Shown one piece after another: positions 49,877 through 58,955 of a DNA stretch of 64,000 nt. The position numbers were made by a program, and so were the translations under genes. The notes below the pieces were generated by a model. The model worked only from the letters and a program-made list of their open reading frames with translations, had not been told where the DNA came from and searched no databases. The number at the start of each line of letters is the position of its first letter. Position 1 is the first letter of the stretch. This stretch comes from Pseudomonas sp. QS1027. Its GTDB lineage: Bacteria > Pseudomonadota > Gammaproteobacteria > Pseudomonadales > Pseudomonadaceae. The DNA lies in NCBI RefSeq assembly GCF_002814235.1, contig NZ_PHSU01000007.1, positions 186,001 through 250,000 on the forward strand, read 5' to 3'.

Positions 49877-51997
49877 GTGGATACTGTTAATCCTCTGTTG
49901 CAAGAAAGTCTGGAGCTGCCGAACTACTCGTCGGTGCGTGTCGAGCACCTGATCCCGGCGTTCAACATCATCATTCAAGGCAATTTGTGTGAGCTCGGAA
50001 AGATTGCCGACGATCCGGACATGTACCCGGACTGGGACGAATTTTTCAAGAGGACCGCTCTTTCGCACGCCTGCCTGTCGCGACTCCATGGCATGGTGAT
50101 GGTCCTGAGCAACGCCCGCCCAGGCCCGGAATGGGGATGTGCGCTCAAGTATTGTCGTGAGCTTTATGCCAATTACCTGCGGGTACTCAGGCAAAGTCAG
50201 GGGCTCTTTGCAGGCTATCAATGGTTGGCGAGCAAAGAGACTGCAACCTCGAGCAAAGCGATGCTTGAGTCGATCCTGGGTGATTTCCGCCTGGCGGGAA
50301 CGCATTTGGAGCAACGGACCAAGGTTCAAGAGCTGGATAGGCATATCCATGAATTGGAATCGCGTTTCCTGGAGAATGTTTCGGGGGCCAACCTCTGGGC
50401 CAACCGCAATCTCGGAAGCTTGAATCCTGATGTGCTCGAGGGGCTATCTGACGAGGACCGGGCGGCGATTAAATCCTGCTACTTATCGAAACTGACGGAC
50501 TGGACTATCAGTTGTGATAGTTCGCCAGAGGTCCGTGCGGTGGTGGATGGGGTGTTTGCGCCTCTAGAGGCTTGTCGAATCAACTGGGACGATCCGCAGG
50601 TGGTCAATGCGCTATTGGCGGATGCGAAGTCTGCGGTTGTTCGGCGTTCGGTGTACGAGGCCAGTGTTACGCGTGCTGCCAGTGGCCTCTATGGCAATGC
50701 ATCTGTGCTGAGCAGGCTTCTGGTTGCTCGAACTGAAAAGGCCAGGTTGCTGGGTTTCGCCAATAGTGCCGAGTTGCAGTTGCAGAAACTCTCGTTGACC
50801 TCTCCCCATCAGGTCAGGTGCTTCCTCGCATCTTGGACGGCGAGGCAAAAGCCTGGTTGGATTCAAGAGGCAAAAGAGCTTCGGCAATTCGCCATGCACG
50901 AAGGCCAGGCCGACCTCCAGCCCCTGGACTATGCATTCTATGCCAAGAGGTTGCGTGGGCAACTGGCGGGGATCGGTGAGAAGGAACTGAGTGCATACTT
51001 CGAACTTGAACAGGTTCTCCAGGGACTTCTGGGGTTGGCCAGCCATCTGTTTGGTATTGAATTTATTGCACGTAAAGAGCTGGATACCTGGGACAAGAGC
51101 GTTCGCCCGTTCGAGGTACACGAGAATGGGATGACGATCGGTTATCTGTTTTTCGATCTGTTCGCGCGTGACGAAAAGACCACTGACATCGGTGTGGCAT
51201 TCCCGGCGAACCGCCAGTTGCCAGTTGCCGGGCTGAGAGCGCTGGAGTTACCCATTGCTGTCTTGTCCTGCTCGCTATTGCCGACCTTGTCCGGTCAGCC
51301 GCTATTGTTGAAACCTGAGCGGAGCAGAACCTTGTTCAGGGAGTTTGGACGGTGTCTGCAGCAACTGCTCAATCGTGACGAGCACTCTGGCCTGCTGGGC
51401 ATCAATTACGCCTGGGAGTCCGGGGAGTTTTTTGCGGCGCTGATGGAACAGTGGTGTTGTTCGCGCGACTTCCTCGTTCAGATCGGTCGGCACCACCAGA
51501 CGGGGGAGCCGCTTTCTCACCGGCAGGCCGATAGCTTGATGATTTTGCTGACCCGTCAGAAAGGGCTGCAGGAGGCCCGCACGTTGATGCTCGCGTCGCT
51601 CGCTGTTGAATTGCATCAGGAGCTTTCCGGGCCCAAGCGAACATCCGAGCAAGCCTACCTGGATATTGTTGATCCCGGGCACACCATCCGCGAGTGCGTG
51701 GCACGCGTGAGTGAACAGGTGTTGGTGCTCCCGGAACCGGAGACTGACAACCTTGCCTTCAGCTTCAACGAGCTGGTGACCGGTGCGGGGGCGGCCTACT
51801 TTGTCTACCCCTGGAGCCAGGCACTCGCCCAGACGGTCTTCGCCCGTTTTGAAGACAGGGGGCTTTTCAACCATGAAGAAGGCAAGCGCCTGCGTGAGCG
51901 GGTGTTTGCACCGAGCGCTTCGCGACCCATCCTGGCATCCGTCGAGGCGTTTCTGGGCAGAACCCTCGATGAACTCACCGCTCCTCTGCCGACTTGA
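49877..51997 (+). CDS. PrlC paralogue lacking the zinc histidines (probable pseudo-peptidase)
   Basis: The 706-residue protein aligns end to end with PrlC next door: NPLLQESLELPNYSSVRVEH at the start, FYAKRLRGQLAGIGEKEL in the middle, PWSQALAQTVFARFEDRG near the end. The zinc motif HEFGH reads REFGR (R488, E489, R492). The Glu that is the third ligand appears kept (about E517) with one residue missing before it. The FAHIF...GYYSY pocket is replaced by FSFNELVTGAGAAYFVY, with His and Tyr lost. Thus zinc binding and catalysis should be absent. The frame is intact over 706 codons, with GTG 49877 and AAGGAG 6 bases before, so it is not ordinary decay. Codon use is less GC-biased than in prlC. A regulatory or binding role is inferred. 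Confidence 0.85.
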   Translation: MDTVNPLLQESLELPNYSSVRVEHLIPAFNIIIQGNLCELGKIADDPDMYPDWDEFFKRTALSHACLSRLHGMVMVLSNARPGPEWGCALKYCRELYANYLRVLRQSQGLFAGYQWLASKETATSSKAMLESILGDFRLAGTHLEQRTKVQELDRHIHELESRFLENVSGANLWANRNLGSLNPDVLEGLSDEDRAAIKSCYLSKLTDWTISCDSSPEVRAVVDGVFAPLEACRINWDDPQVVNALLADAKSAVVRRSVYEASVTRAASGLYGNASVLSRLLVARTEKARLLGFANSAELQLQKLSLTSPHQVRCFLASWTARQKPGWIQEAKELRQFAMHEGQADLQPLDYAFYAKRLRGQLAGIGEKELSAYFELEQVLQGLLGLASHLFGIEFIARKELDTWDKSVRPFEVHENGMTIGYLFFDLFARDEKTTDIGVAFPANRQLPVAGLRALELPIAVLSCSLLPTLSGQPLLLKPERSRTLFREFGRCLQQLLNRDEHSGLLGINYAWESGEFFAALMEQWCCSRDFLVQIGRHHQTGEPLSHRQADSLMILLTRQKGLQEARTLMLASLAVELHQELSGPKRTSEQAYLDIVDPGHTIRECVARVSEQVLVLPEPETDNLAFSFNELVTGAGAAYFVYPWSQALAQTVFARFEDRGLFNHEEGKRLRERVFAPSASRPILASVEAFLGRTLDELTAPLPT

Positions 51998-52619
51998 GCC
52001 AGCTCTGCACCGCGCAGGTGGCGTAGGGGCTGGTGCTGCACGCGCCGCTGGCCAGGGCCTCGCGTAGCTTGTCGACCGGCGCTTGCATCATGTAGCGGAT
52101 GCTGTCCTTGAAGTACGTGCTATCGCCGAACCCGCCCATCATCATTTCGCTCAGGGCTTCCTCCTTGCTCCAGCCCTGCACCACCACGCGGTACATTGCC
52201 GCCATCAGGCCGGTGCGCTCCGTGCCCGGGCGGTCGTGGATCAACACCGAGCCCTGGCCCTCGGCGTCCTTGATCGCGCGCAAGACGGTCAATACGTCGG
52301 CGTCATCGACATGGCCGATCCGGTAGGGCAGTTGCACCTGCTTGATGCCCGGGGCCGACAGCCAGCTGGAGTCGGCCTCCGGCTGGAAGTTGATCACCGT
52401 GGTGATGTTCAGCCTGGCCAGGATCGGCAGGGCATTGCTGTCGGGCAAGGTGCTGCGATAGAGCGTCGGGGTCATCTGGCTGAGGTTGTACAGGTTGCCC
52501 ACCGGCGTGGCCCATTGTGGCGGGCGTTGGCTGTTGTTGTCGCCGGCCTGGGCGACGAGCAGCACCAGGCCACTGATCAGCATCAGGCCAAGGAGGGAAC
52601 ACCAGCGAACGATCGACAT
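51975..52619 (-). CDS. TpbA-like periplasmic phosphatase with catalytic Cys replaced by Asp
   Basis: The 214-residue product has an N-terminal hydrophobic signal segment (about residues 7-25). It resembles the periplasmic dual-specificity phosphatase TpbA: NLYNLSQMTPTLYRSTLP, the general-acid loop HVDDADVLTVLRAIKDAE, and TGLMAAMYRVVVQGW. In the signature H-C-x5-R the nucleophile Cys is Asp129: IHDRPGTERTG. H128, R135 and D105/106 are kept. The codon is GAC, two changes from TGC. The protein is likely a pseudophosphatase or uses another chemistry. The start is uncertain (ATG 52619 or 52652). Its 3' end overlaps the peptidase paralogue by 23 bases. Confidence 0.82.
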   Translation of the reverse strand: MSIVRWCSLLGLMLISGLVLLVAQAGDNNSQRPPQWATPVGNLYNLSQMTPTLYRSTLPDSNALPILARLNITTVINFQPEADSSWLSAPGIKQVQLPYRIGHVDDADVLTVLRAIKDAEGQGSVLIHDRPGTERTGLMAAMYRVVVQGWSKEEALSEMMMGGFGDSTYFKDSIRYMMQAPVDKLREALASGACSTSPYATCAVQSWLKSAEER

Positions 52620-52919
52620 ATGGACGGCGCCCGGAAAAAGAGAACTCGACATTGCCCTATAGCATTGATTTTTACGGATCAAAAGCCCGTGAGTCGAGTG
52701 TCAAAGATTTGTGAGACGGGTGGAATGGGTGCGGGAAAGGCCGAGATTTTTAGCTGAATCGATTCATCTTGATGCTTAGGCTGCTATCATTTGTAACTAA
52801 CGGTTGCCAGTGTGTTCTCTATCCGAAGTGCCCCGATAGAAACCGTGGCCCGAAAAAGACAGGTTGCTCAATTGAAGCGGCCGATCAACCCGTGCGTGCA
52901 AGATGAGTGAGGTAGCGCC
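52620..52919. other. Intergenic region between phosphatase-like and gluconate dehydrogenase genes
   Basis: This 300-base stretch must carry the promoter of the gluconate dehydrogenase operon and that of the phosphatase-like gene. I see no coding frame with support, no strong terminator and no repeat. An A/T-rich segment around 52755-52795 is the most promoter-like part, but no -35/-10 pair is clear. Confidence 0.4.
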
Positions 52920-53660
52920 ATGTCCGAGCAGGATCGAGATAACCCGCGGCGTGAGTTTCTGCGCAAAACCCTGACCTTGATCCCGGTGGTCACCGTGGCG
53001 AGCAGTGCCCTGGGCAGCAGTGTGCTGCAGGCCGCATCGCAGGCAACGCCGGCGGTCACCGACAAGGCGCCTGTCAGCAGCGGGCATTATGAACCGAGCT
53101 TTTTCACCGCCGAGGAATGGGCTTTTCTCAACGCCGCCGTGGCTCGCCTGATTCCGGCCGACGCCCAGGGGCCGGGTGCCCTGGAAGCCGGTGTACCGGA
53201 ATTTATCGACCGGCAAATGAACACGCCTTACGCCAGTGGCGCCTTGTGGTTTATGCAGGGCCCCTTCGTCGCCGATGCGCCGCCGGAGATGGGTTGGCAA
53301 AGCAAGCTGGTGCCCCGCGAGATCTATCGCCTGGGCATCGCCGCCACGGAGGCCTGGTGCAAGAAACTCCATGGTTCAACCTTTGCCGCGCAAGACAGCG
53401 CTACCCAGGATGCCTTGCTCAAGCGACTGGAGGCCGGCGACGCCGATTTCGACAGCGTCCCGCCGAAGATGTTCTTCAGCTTCCTGCTGCAAAACACCAA
53501 GGAAGGCTTCTTCAGCGATCCGATCCATGGCGGCAACAAGGGCCTGGTGGGCTGGACCATGGTCGGTTTTCCCGGCGCCCGCGCCGACTTCATGGATTGG
53601 GTTGAACGCAACGAGCAATACCCCTTCCCGGCTGTATCCATTCGCGGCGAGAGGGCGTAA
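52920..53660 (+). CDS. Gluconate 2-dehydrogenase subunit 3 (gamma)
   Basis: The 246-residue protein has a twin-arginine signal (RREFLRK at residues 10-16 and a hydrophobic stretch to about 40). The mature part includes WAFLNAAVARLIPAD and FIDRQMNTPYA. In gluconate dehydrogenase complexes this small subunit is exported by the Tat system and carries the flavoprotein along. It is the first gene of a three-gene operon; the next start is 2 bases after its stop. Confidence 0.92.
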   Translation: MSEQDRDNPRREFLRKTLTLIPVVTVASSALGSSVLQAASQATPAVTDKAPVSSGHYEPSFFTAEEWAFLNAAVARLIPADAQGPGALEAGVPEFIDRQMNTPYASGALWFMQGPFVADAPPEMGWQSKLVPREIYRLGIAATEAWCKKLHGSTFAAQDSATQDALLKRLEAGDADFDSVPPKMFFSFLLQNTKEGFFSDPIHGGNKGLVGWTMVGFPGARADFMDWVERNEQYPFPAVSIRGERA

Positions 53661-53662
53661 GC

Positions 53663-55447
53663 ATGGCGATTCAAATGAAGAAGGTCGACGCAGTGATCGT
53701 CGGTTTCGGCTGGACCGGCGCGATCATGGCCAAGGAGCTGACCGAAGCCGGGCTCAATGTCGTGGCCCTGGAACGCGGTCCGATGCAGGACACCTACCCC
53801 GACGGCAATTACCCACAGGTGATCGACGAACTCACCTACAGCGTGCGCAAGAAACTCTTCCAGGATATCTCCAAGGAAACCGTCACCATTCGCCATAGCG
53901 TCAACGACGTCGCCTTGCCGAACCGCCAACTCGGCGCGTTCCTGCCGGGCAATGGCGTCGGCGGGGCCGGACTGCACTGGTCGGGCGTGCACTTTCGGGT
54001 CGACCCCATCGAGCTGCGCATCCGCAGTCACTACGAAGAGCGCTACGGCAAACATTTCATTCCCAAGGACATGACCATCCAGGACTTCGGCGTCAGCTAC
54101 GAAGAGCTGGAACCGTTCTTCGACTACGCCGAAAAGGTCTTCGGCACCTCGGGCCAGGCCTGGACCGTCAAGGGCCAGCTGGTCGGCCAGGGCAAGGGCG
54201 GCAACCCCTACGCACCGGATCGCTCCAATCCCTTTCCGCTGGAGGCGCAGAAGAACACCTACTCCGCGCAGCTGTTCCAGAAAGCCGCCAGCGAAGTCGG
54301 CTACAAGCCCTACAACCTGCCGTCGGCAAATACTTCAGGGCCCTACACCAACCCTTACGGCGCGCAGATGGGACCGTGCAATTTCTGCGGTTTCTGCAGC
54401 GGTTATGTCTGCTACATGTATTCCAAGGCCTCGCCGAACGTGAACATCCTGCCGGCGTTGCGACAGGTGCCGAACTTCGAACTGCGGCCCAATTCCCACG
54501 TGCTGCGGGTCAATCTCGACAGCACCAAGAGCAAGGCCACCGGCGTGACCTACATCGACGCCCAGGGCCGCGAGGTGGAACAAGAGGCCGACCTGGTGAT
54601 TCTTGGCGCCTTCCAGTTCCATAACGTGCGGCTGATGCTGCTGTCCGGCATCGGCAAGCCCTACGATCCGGTCACCGGCGAAGGCGTGGTGGGCAAGAAC
54701 TTCGCCTACCAGAACATGGCCACCGTGAAGGCCTTCTTCGACAAGGACGTGTACACCAACAACTTCATCGGTGCCGGCGGCAACGGTGTGGCGATCGACG
54801 ATTTCAACGCCGACAACTTCGACCACGGCCCCCACGGCTTTGTCGGCGGCTCGCCGATGTGGGTCAACCAGGCCGGCAGCCGGCCGATTGCCGGGACCTC
54901 GAACCCGCCCGGCACGCCGGCCTGGGGCAGTGCCTGGAAACGCGCCACGGCGGATTACTACACCCACCAGGTGTCGATGGACGCCCACGGTGCGCACCAG
55001 TCCTACCGGGGCAACTACCTGGATCTCGACCCGGTTTACCGCGATGCCTACGGCTTGCCGCTGCTGCGGATGACTTTCGACTGGCAGGAAAACGACATCA
55101 AGATGAACCGCTTCATGGTCGGAAAATTGAGCAAGGTCGCCGAAGCGATGAATCCCAAGTCCATTGCCTTGCTGGGCAAGCAGGTCGGCGAGCACTTCAA
55201 CACTGCGTCCTACCAGACCACCCACCTCAACGGTGGCGCGATCATGGGCACCGACCCGAAGACCAGCGCCCTGAACCGCTACCTGCAATGCTGGGATGTG
55301 CACAACGTCTTTGTCCCCGGTGCTTCGGCCTTTCCCCAGGGCCTGGGCTACAACCCCACCGGCCTGGTGGCGGCGCTGACCTACTGGTCGGCCCGGGCGA
55401 TCCGCGAGCAGTACCTGAAGAACCCCGGCCCACTGGTTCAGGCATAA
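53663..55447 (+). CDS. Gluconate 2-dehydrogenase flavoprotein subunit
   Basis: This 594-residue GMC-type flavoprotein oxidises gluconate to 2-ketogluconate in the periplasm. Its FAD motif AVIVGFGWTGAIMAKEL starts at residue 11; GVGGAGLHWSGVHFR and the C-terminal PQGLGYNPTGLVAALTYW are typical of the large subunit. A cluster CNFCGFCSGYVC (about residues 239-250) is conserved in this family. It has no signal of its own, consistent with hitch-hiking on the Tat-exported small subunit. It sits 2 bases after subunit 3 and 12 bases before the cytochrome. Confidence 0.94.
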   Translation: MAIQMKKVDAVIVGFGWTGAIMAKELTEAGLNVVALERGPMQDTYPDGNYPQVIDELTYSVRKKLFQDISKETVTIRHSVNDVALPNRQLGAFLPGNGVGGAGLHWSGVHFRVDPIELRIRSHYEERYGKHFIPKDMTIQDFGVSYEELEPFFDYAEKVFGTSGQAWTVKGQLVGQGKGGNPYAPDRSNPFPLEAQKNTYSAQLFQKAASEVGYKPYNLPSANTSGPYTNPYGAQMGPCNFCGFCSGYVCYMYSKASPNVNILPALRQVPNFELRPNSHVLRVNLDSTKSKATGVTYIDAQGREVEQEADLVILGAFQFHNVRLMLLSGIGKPYDPVTGEGVVGKNFAYQNMATVKAFFDKDVYTNNFIGAGGNGVAIDDFNADNFDHGPHGFVGGSPMWVNQAGSRPIAGTSNPPGTPAWGSAWKRATADYYTHQVSMDAHGAHQSYRGNYLDLDPVYRDAYGLPLLRMTFDWQENDIKMNRFMVGKLSKVAEAMNPKSIALLGKQVGEHFNTASYQTTHLNGGAIMGTDPKTSALNRYLQCWDVHNVFVPGASAFPQGLGYNPTGLVAALTYWSARAIREQYLKNPGPLVQA

Positions 55448-55459
55448 GGAGCGATAAAC

Positions 55460-56734
55460 ATGAAAGCATTGGTTATCGCCACCCTGGCGCTGTTGGGCAA
55501 TGGCGCGGTCAGCGCCGCCGAGGCCGATCCGTCGGCCCTGATCAAGCAGGGCGAATACCTGGCGCGGGCCGGGGATTGCGTGGCCTGTCACACGGCCAAG
55601 GGCGGCCAGCCGTTCGCCGGCGGGCTGCCGATGCAGACGCCCATCGGCACGATCTATTCGACCAATATCACCCCGGATAAAAGTGGGATCGGCGCCTACA
55701 GCTTCGAGGATTTCGACCAGGCGGTCCGGCATGGTGTCGCGAAGAACGGCAGTACCCTTTACCCGGCGATGCCGTATCCGTCCTACGCTCGCGTCAGTGA
55801 CAGTGATATGCAGGCGCTGTACGCCTACTTCATGAAGGGCGTGGCGCCGGTGGCCCAGGACAACAAGGCGGTCGATATCCCCTGGCCGCTGAGCATGCGC
55901 TGGCCGTTGGCGGGTTGGCGCTGGGTGTTCGCGCCCAAGGTCGCCGAGTACCAGGCTGGCAGTGGCGCGGACCCGGTGGTGAGCCGTGGGGCTTATCTGG
56001 TCGAAGGCCTCGGCCATTGCGGTGCCTGCCATACGCCACGGGCCCTGACCATGCAGGAAAAGGCTTTGAGCGCCACTGAAGGCAGTGCCTTCCTGGCAGG
56101 CAGCGCGCCGCTGGAAGGCTGGATCGCGAAAAGCCTGCGCGGCGATCACAAGGATGGCCTCGGTAGCTGGAGCGAAGCGCAGCTGGTGCAGTTCCTCAAG
56201 ACCGGCCGCAGCGATCGCAGCGCGGTATTCGGCGGCATGAGCGATGTGGTGGTGCACAGCATGCAGTACATGAGCGATGGTGACCTGACGGCGATTGCCC
56301 GCTACCTCAAGAGCTTGCCGCCGGTGGACCCGCAGGATGCGCCTCACGCCTATGAGCCACAGGTCGCACAGGCCCTGTGGAAAGGCGATGACAGCAAGCC
56401 GGGGGCGTCGGTGTATATCGACAACTGCGCGGCCTGCCACCGTACCGACGGTCACGGTTATACCCGGGTGTTCCCGGCGTTGGCCGGTAACCCTGTGGTG
56501 CAATCGGCGGACCCGACGTCGTTGATCCATATCGTGCTCAAGGGCGGCACCTTGCCGGCGACACACACTGCACCTTCGAACTTCACCATGCCGGCGTTTG
56601 CCTGGCGGTTGTCGGACCAGGAAGTGGCGGATGTAGTCGGTTTCATTCGCGGCAGCTGGGGTAACCAGGGCGGTGCGGTGAAGGCCAGCGATGTGGCGGC
56701 GTTGCGCAAGGAGGATATGCCGGCCAAGCCGTAG
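55460..56734 (+). CDS. Gluconate 2-dehydrogenase cytochrome c subunit (three haems)
   Basis: The 424-residue protein has a signal peptide (MKALVIATLALLGNGAVSAA) and three c-type haem motifs: CVACH near 36, CGACH near 188, CAACH near 326. It passes electrons from the flavoprotein to ubiquinone. The axial Met ligands are likely in GGLPMQTP and equivalent loops. It closes the operon. Confidence 0.94.
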   Translation: MKALVIATLALLGNGAVSAAEADPSALIKQGEYLARAGDCVACHTAKGGQPFAGGLPMQTPIGTIYSTNITPDKSGIGAYSFEDFDQAVRHGVAKNGSTLYPAMPYPSYARVSDSDMQALYAYFMKGVAPVAQDNKAVDIPWPLSMRWPLAGWRWVFAPKVAEYQAGSGADPVVSRGAYLVEGLGHCGACHTPRALTMQEKALSATEGSAFLAGSAPLEGWIAKSLRGDHKDGLGSWSEAQLVQFLKTGRSDRSAVFGGMSDVVVHSMQYMSDGDLTAIARYLKSLPPVDPQDAPHAYEPQVAQALWKGDDSKPGASVYIDNCAACHRTDGHGYTRVFPALAGNPVVQSADPTSLIHIVLKGGTLPATHTAPSNFTMPAFAWRLSDQEVADVVGFIRGSWGNQGGAVKASDVAALRKEDMPAKP

Positions 56735-56775
56735 GCCGACGCCTGCCAGACGGTGCTAGGCAGATCGGCCCTGCT

Positions 56776-56803
56776 CCATTACTGTATGTAAATACAGTAA
56801 TGG
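56776..56803. promoter_or_regulatory. Perfect LexA-type SOS box
   Basis: CTGTATGTAAATACAG (56782-56797) matches the LexA consensus CTGT-N8-ACAG. The symmetry extends to 12-base arms (CCATTACTGTAT / ATACAGTAATGG) around GTAA. It ends 10 bases before the start codon of the radical SAM gene, where LexA would block transcription or its start. Confidence 0.85.
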
Positions 56804-56813
56804 AGCCTTTCCC

Positions 56814-57872
56814 ATGTTCACCCCGCTCCCACCCCGTGGCCGTGGCACCGCGACCAACCCGCACAACCGCTTCGCGCCCCATCGTTCGGTGGCCGAGGAC
56901 GACGGCTGGTACCAGGAGGTCCCGCTGACCCAGGGCACCGAGGTGCGCATCGAGACGGCGAAATCCATCATCACCCGCAACACCTCGCCGGACCTGCCCT
57001 TCGACCGCTCCATCAATCCCTATCGCGGCTGCGAGCACGGTTGCATCTACTGCTACGCACGCCCCAGCCATGCCTACTGGGATATGTCCCCGGGCCTGGA
57101 TTTCGAAACCAAACTGATCGCCAAGACCAACGCCGCCGCCGTGCTCGAGCAACAATTGTCCAAGCCGGGTTATCGGGTGGCCCCGATCAACCTGGGCTCC
57201 AACACCGATCCCTACCAGCCGATCGAACGCGAGCACCAGCTCACCCGGCGGATTCTCGAGGTGTTGCTGCGTTATCGGCATCCGGTGACCATCGTCACCA
57301 AGGGCTCGCTGATCCTGCGCGACCTTGACCTGCTGACGGAACTGGCACAGCAGCGCCTGGTGGCGGTGATGATCAGCCTGACCAGCCTCGATGACGAACT
57401 CAAGCGCATCCTCGAACCCCGGGCGGCGGCGCCCAAGGCGCGCTTGCGGGCGATCCGGGTCATGCGTGAAGCGGGTATCCCGGTGGGCGTGCTGTGTTCG
57501 CCGATGATTCCGATGATCAACGACAGCGAGCTGGAAAGCCTGCTCACCGAAGCCCGCGACGCCGGTGCCCAGAGCGCCGCCTACATGATGCTGCGCCTGC
57601 CCCTGGAGGTAGCGCCGCTGTTCGAGGAGTGGCTCGCCGCCCACTACCCGCAACGGGCGAGCCATGTGTTGAGCCTGATTCGCCAGACCCGCGGCGGTGA
57701 GCTCTACGACAGCCGGTTCGGTGCGCGGATGCGCGGCGAAGGGCCGTTTGCCGATCTGCTGGCGCAACGCTTTGCCAAGGCCATCAAGCGCCTGGGCCTC
57801 AATCGCCGTGAAGGCTACAACCTCGATTGCACGGCATTCTGTCCCCCCGGAGGGCAGATGTCGCTACTCTGA
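56814..57872 (+). CDS. SOS-linked radical SAM protein (PA0069 family)
   Basis: The 352-residue protein has the radical SAM cluster motif CEHGCIYC (C73, C77, C80), then YARPSHAYWDMSPGLDFE. INLGSNTDPYQPIE (about 124-137) follows. The end reads CTAFCPPGGQM. It resembles spore photoproduct lyase-like radical SAM proteins, whose members repair DNA, but the reaction is unknown. A perfect LexA palindrome overlaps its promoter, so damage induction is expected. From memory, the P. aeruginosa homologue PA0069 is LexA-controlled. ATG 56814 is supported by GGAG 9 bases upstream. Confidence 0.9.
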   Translation: MFTPLPPRGRGTATNPHNRFAPHRSVAEDDGWYQEVPLTQGTEVRIETAKSIITRNTSPDLPFDRSINPYRGCEHGCIYCYARPSHAYWDMSPGLDFETKLIAKTNAAAVLEQQLSKPGYRVAPINLGSNTDPYQPIEREHQLTRRILEVLLRYRHPVTIVTKGSLILRDLDLLTELAQQRLVAVMISLTSLDDELKRILEPRAAAPKARLRAIRVMREAGIPVGVLCSPMIPMINDSELESLLTEARDAGAQSAAYMMLRLPLEVAPLFEEWLAAHYPQRASHVLSLIRQTRGGELYDSRFGARMRGEGPFADLLAQRFAKAIKRLGLNRREGYNLDCTAFCPPGGQMSLL

Positions 57873-58128
57873 GCCATGAGTCGGATGAAGGTCGCTTGGT
57901 GGCGTTTAGCCTGCGCCTATACTCTTGGGTAAGCACTGTAGAAGCCTTCTGGAACGTCCGTCCTAGAGCCTCTGATTCAGCTTGAGTTAAGTTTTCGCGA
58001 CTAGGGTAAAGCTGCCTGTTTCGTACAGGTGTGTTCAAGGAACCGGGCGTATTGATCCGATGAGGGCTGGCCGCGAGCGAGCTAAATCAGGAAAATCCCC
58101 CTAAATCCGTCAGAAAAGAGGATGAATC

Positions 58129-58860
58129 ATGAGTGACAAGGATAAACAGCTGTCAGCTGCGTCGGCATCTGGGCTCCCCGGGGCCGAAAGTGCCGATGCG
58201 GCGCTGCAGCATATCGTCGACGGCTTCCTGCATTTTCATCATGAAGTCTTTCCGCAACAGGAAGAGCTGTTCAAGAAGCTCGCCACGGCCCAGAGCCCAC
58301 GGGCGATGTTCATTGCCTGCGCCGACTCGCGCATCGTGCCCGAGTTGATTACCCAAAGCTCCCCGGGCGACCTGTTCGTGACCCGCAATGTCGGCAACGT
58401 GGTGCCGCCCTACGGGCAAATGAACGGCGGTGTCTCGACCGCCATCGAGTACGCGGTGCTGGCCCTGGGCGTGCAGCACATCATCATCTGCGGGCATTCG
58501 GACTGCGGCGCCATGCGCGCGGTGCTCAACCCCGACAGCCTGGAAAAGATGCCCACGGTCAAAGCCTGGCTGCGCCATGCGGAAGTGGCGAAGACCATGG
58601 TTCATGAGAACTGCGATTGCGCCAACGAAAGTGAAAGCATGCACGTGCTGACCGAAGAAAACGTTATCGCCCAGTTGCAGCACTTGCGCACGCACCCCTC
58701 GGTGGCCTCGCGCATGGCCAACGGTCATCTGTTTATCCATGGCTGGGTCTACAACATCGAAACCAGCGAAATCAAAGCGTATGACGCCGATCGGGCCTGC
58801 TTCCTACCCCTCGATGGCACTCATCCGATTCCAAGCGCGACGCCCAAAGCCCGCTTCTAG
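58129..58860 (+). CDS. Beta-class carbonic anhydrase
   Basis: The 243-residue enzyme interconverts CO2 and bicarbonate. Zinc ligands are C64 in FIACADSR, H123 and C126 in CGHSDCGA; D66 and R68 form the conserved dyad. RNVGNVVPP is also present. A 68-base gap to the in-frame ATG of a SulP transporter suggests one unit for bicarbonate handling. The 256-base gap upstream has no other supported feature. Confidence 0.95.
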   Translation: MSDKDKQLSAASASGLPGAESADAALQHIVDGFLHFHHEVFPQQEELFKKLATAQSPRAMFIACADSRIVPELITQSSPGDLFVTRNVGNVVPPYGQMNGGVSTAIEYAVLALGVQHIIICGHSDCGAMRAVLNPDSLEKMPTVKAWLRHAEVAKTMVHENCDCANESESMHVLTEENVIAQLQHLRTHPSVASRMANGHLFIHGWVYNIETSEIKAYDADRACFLPLDGTHPIPSATPKARF

Positions 58861-58955
58861 CGCCTGAAGCCTCCTCTATCCATTGGGTTCAGCCACGACC
58901 GACGTTCGAGCGGTCGGGCTTCGCCATGCCTGAAGAAATCCTCAGGAGATTCATC

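Noticed and set aside
54335..56566. 743-codon open frame on the minus strand
   Set aside because: Antisense to the gluconate dehydrogenase flavoprotein and cytochrome genes; His/Arg/Gly-rich with no domain.
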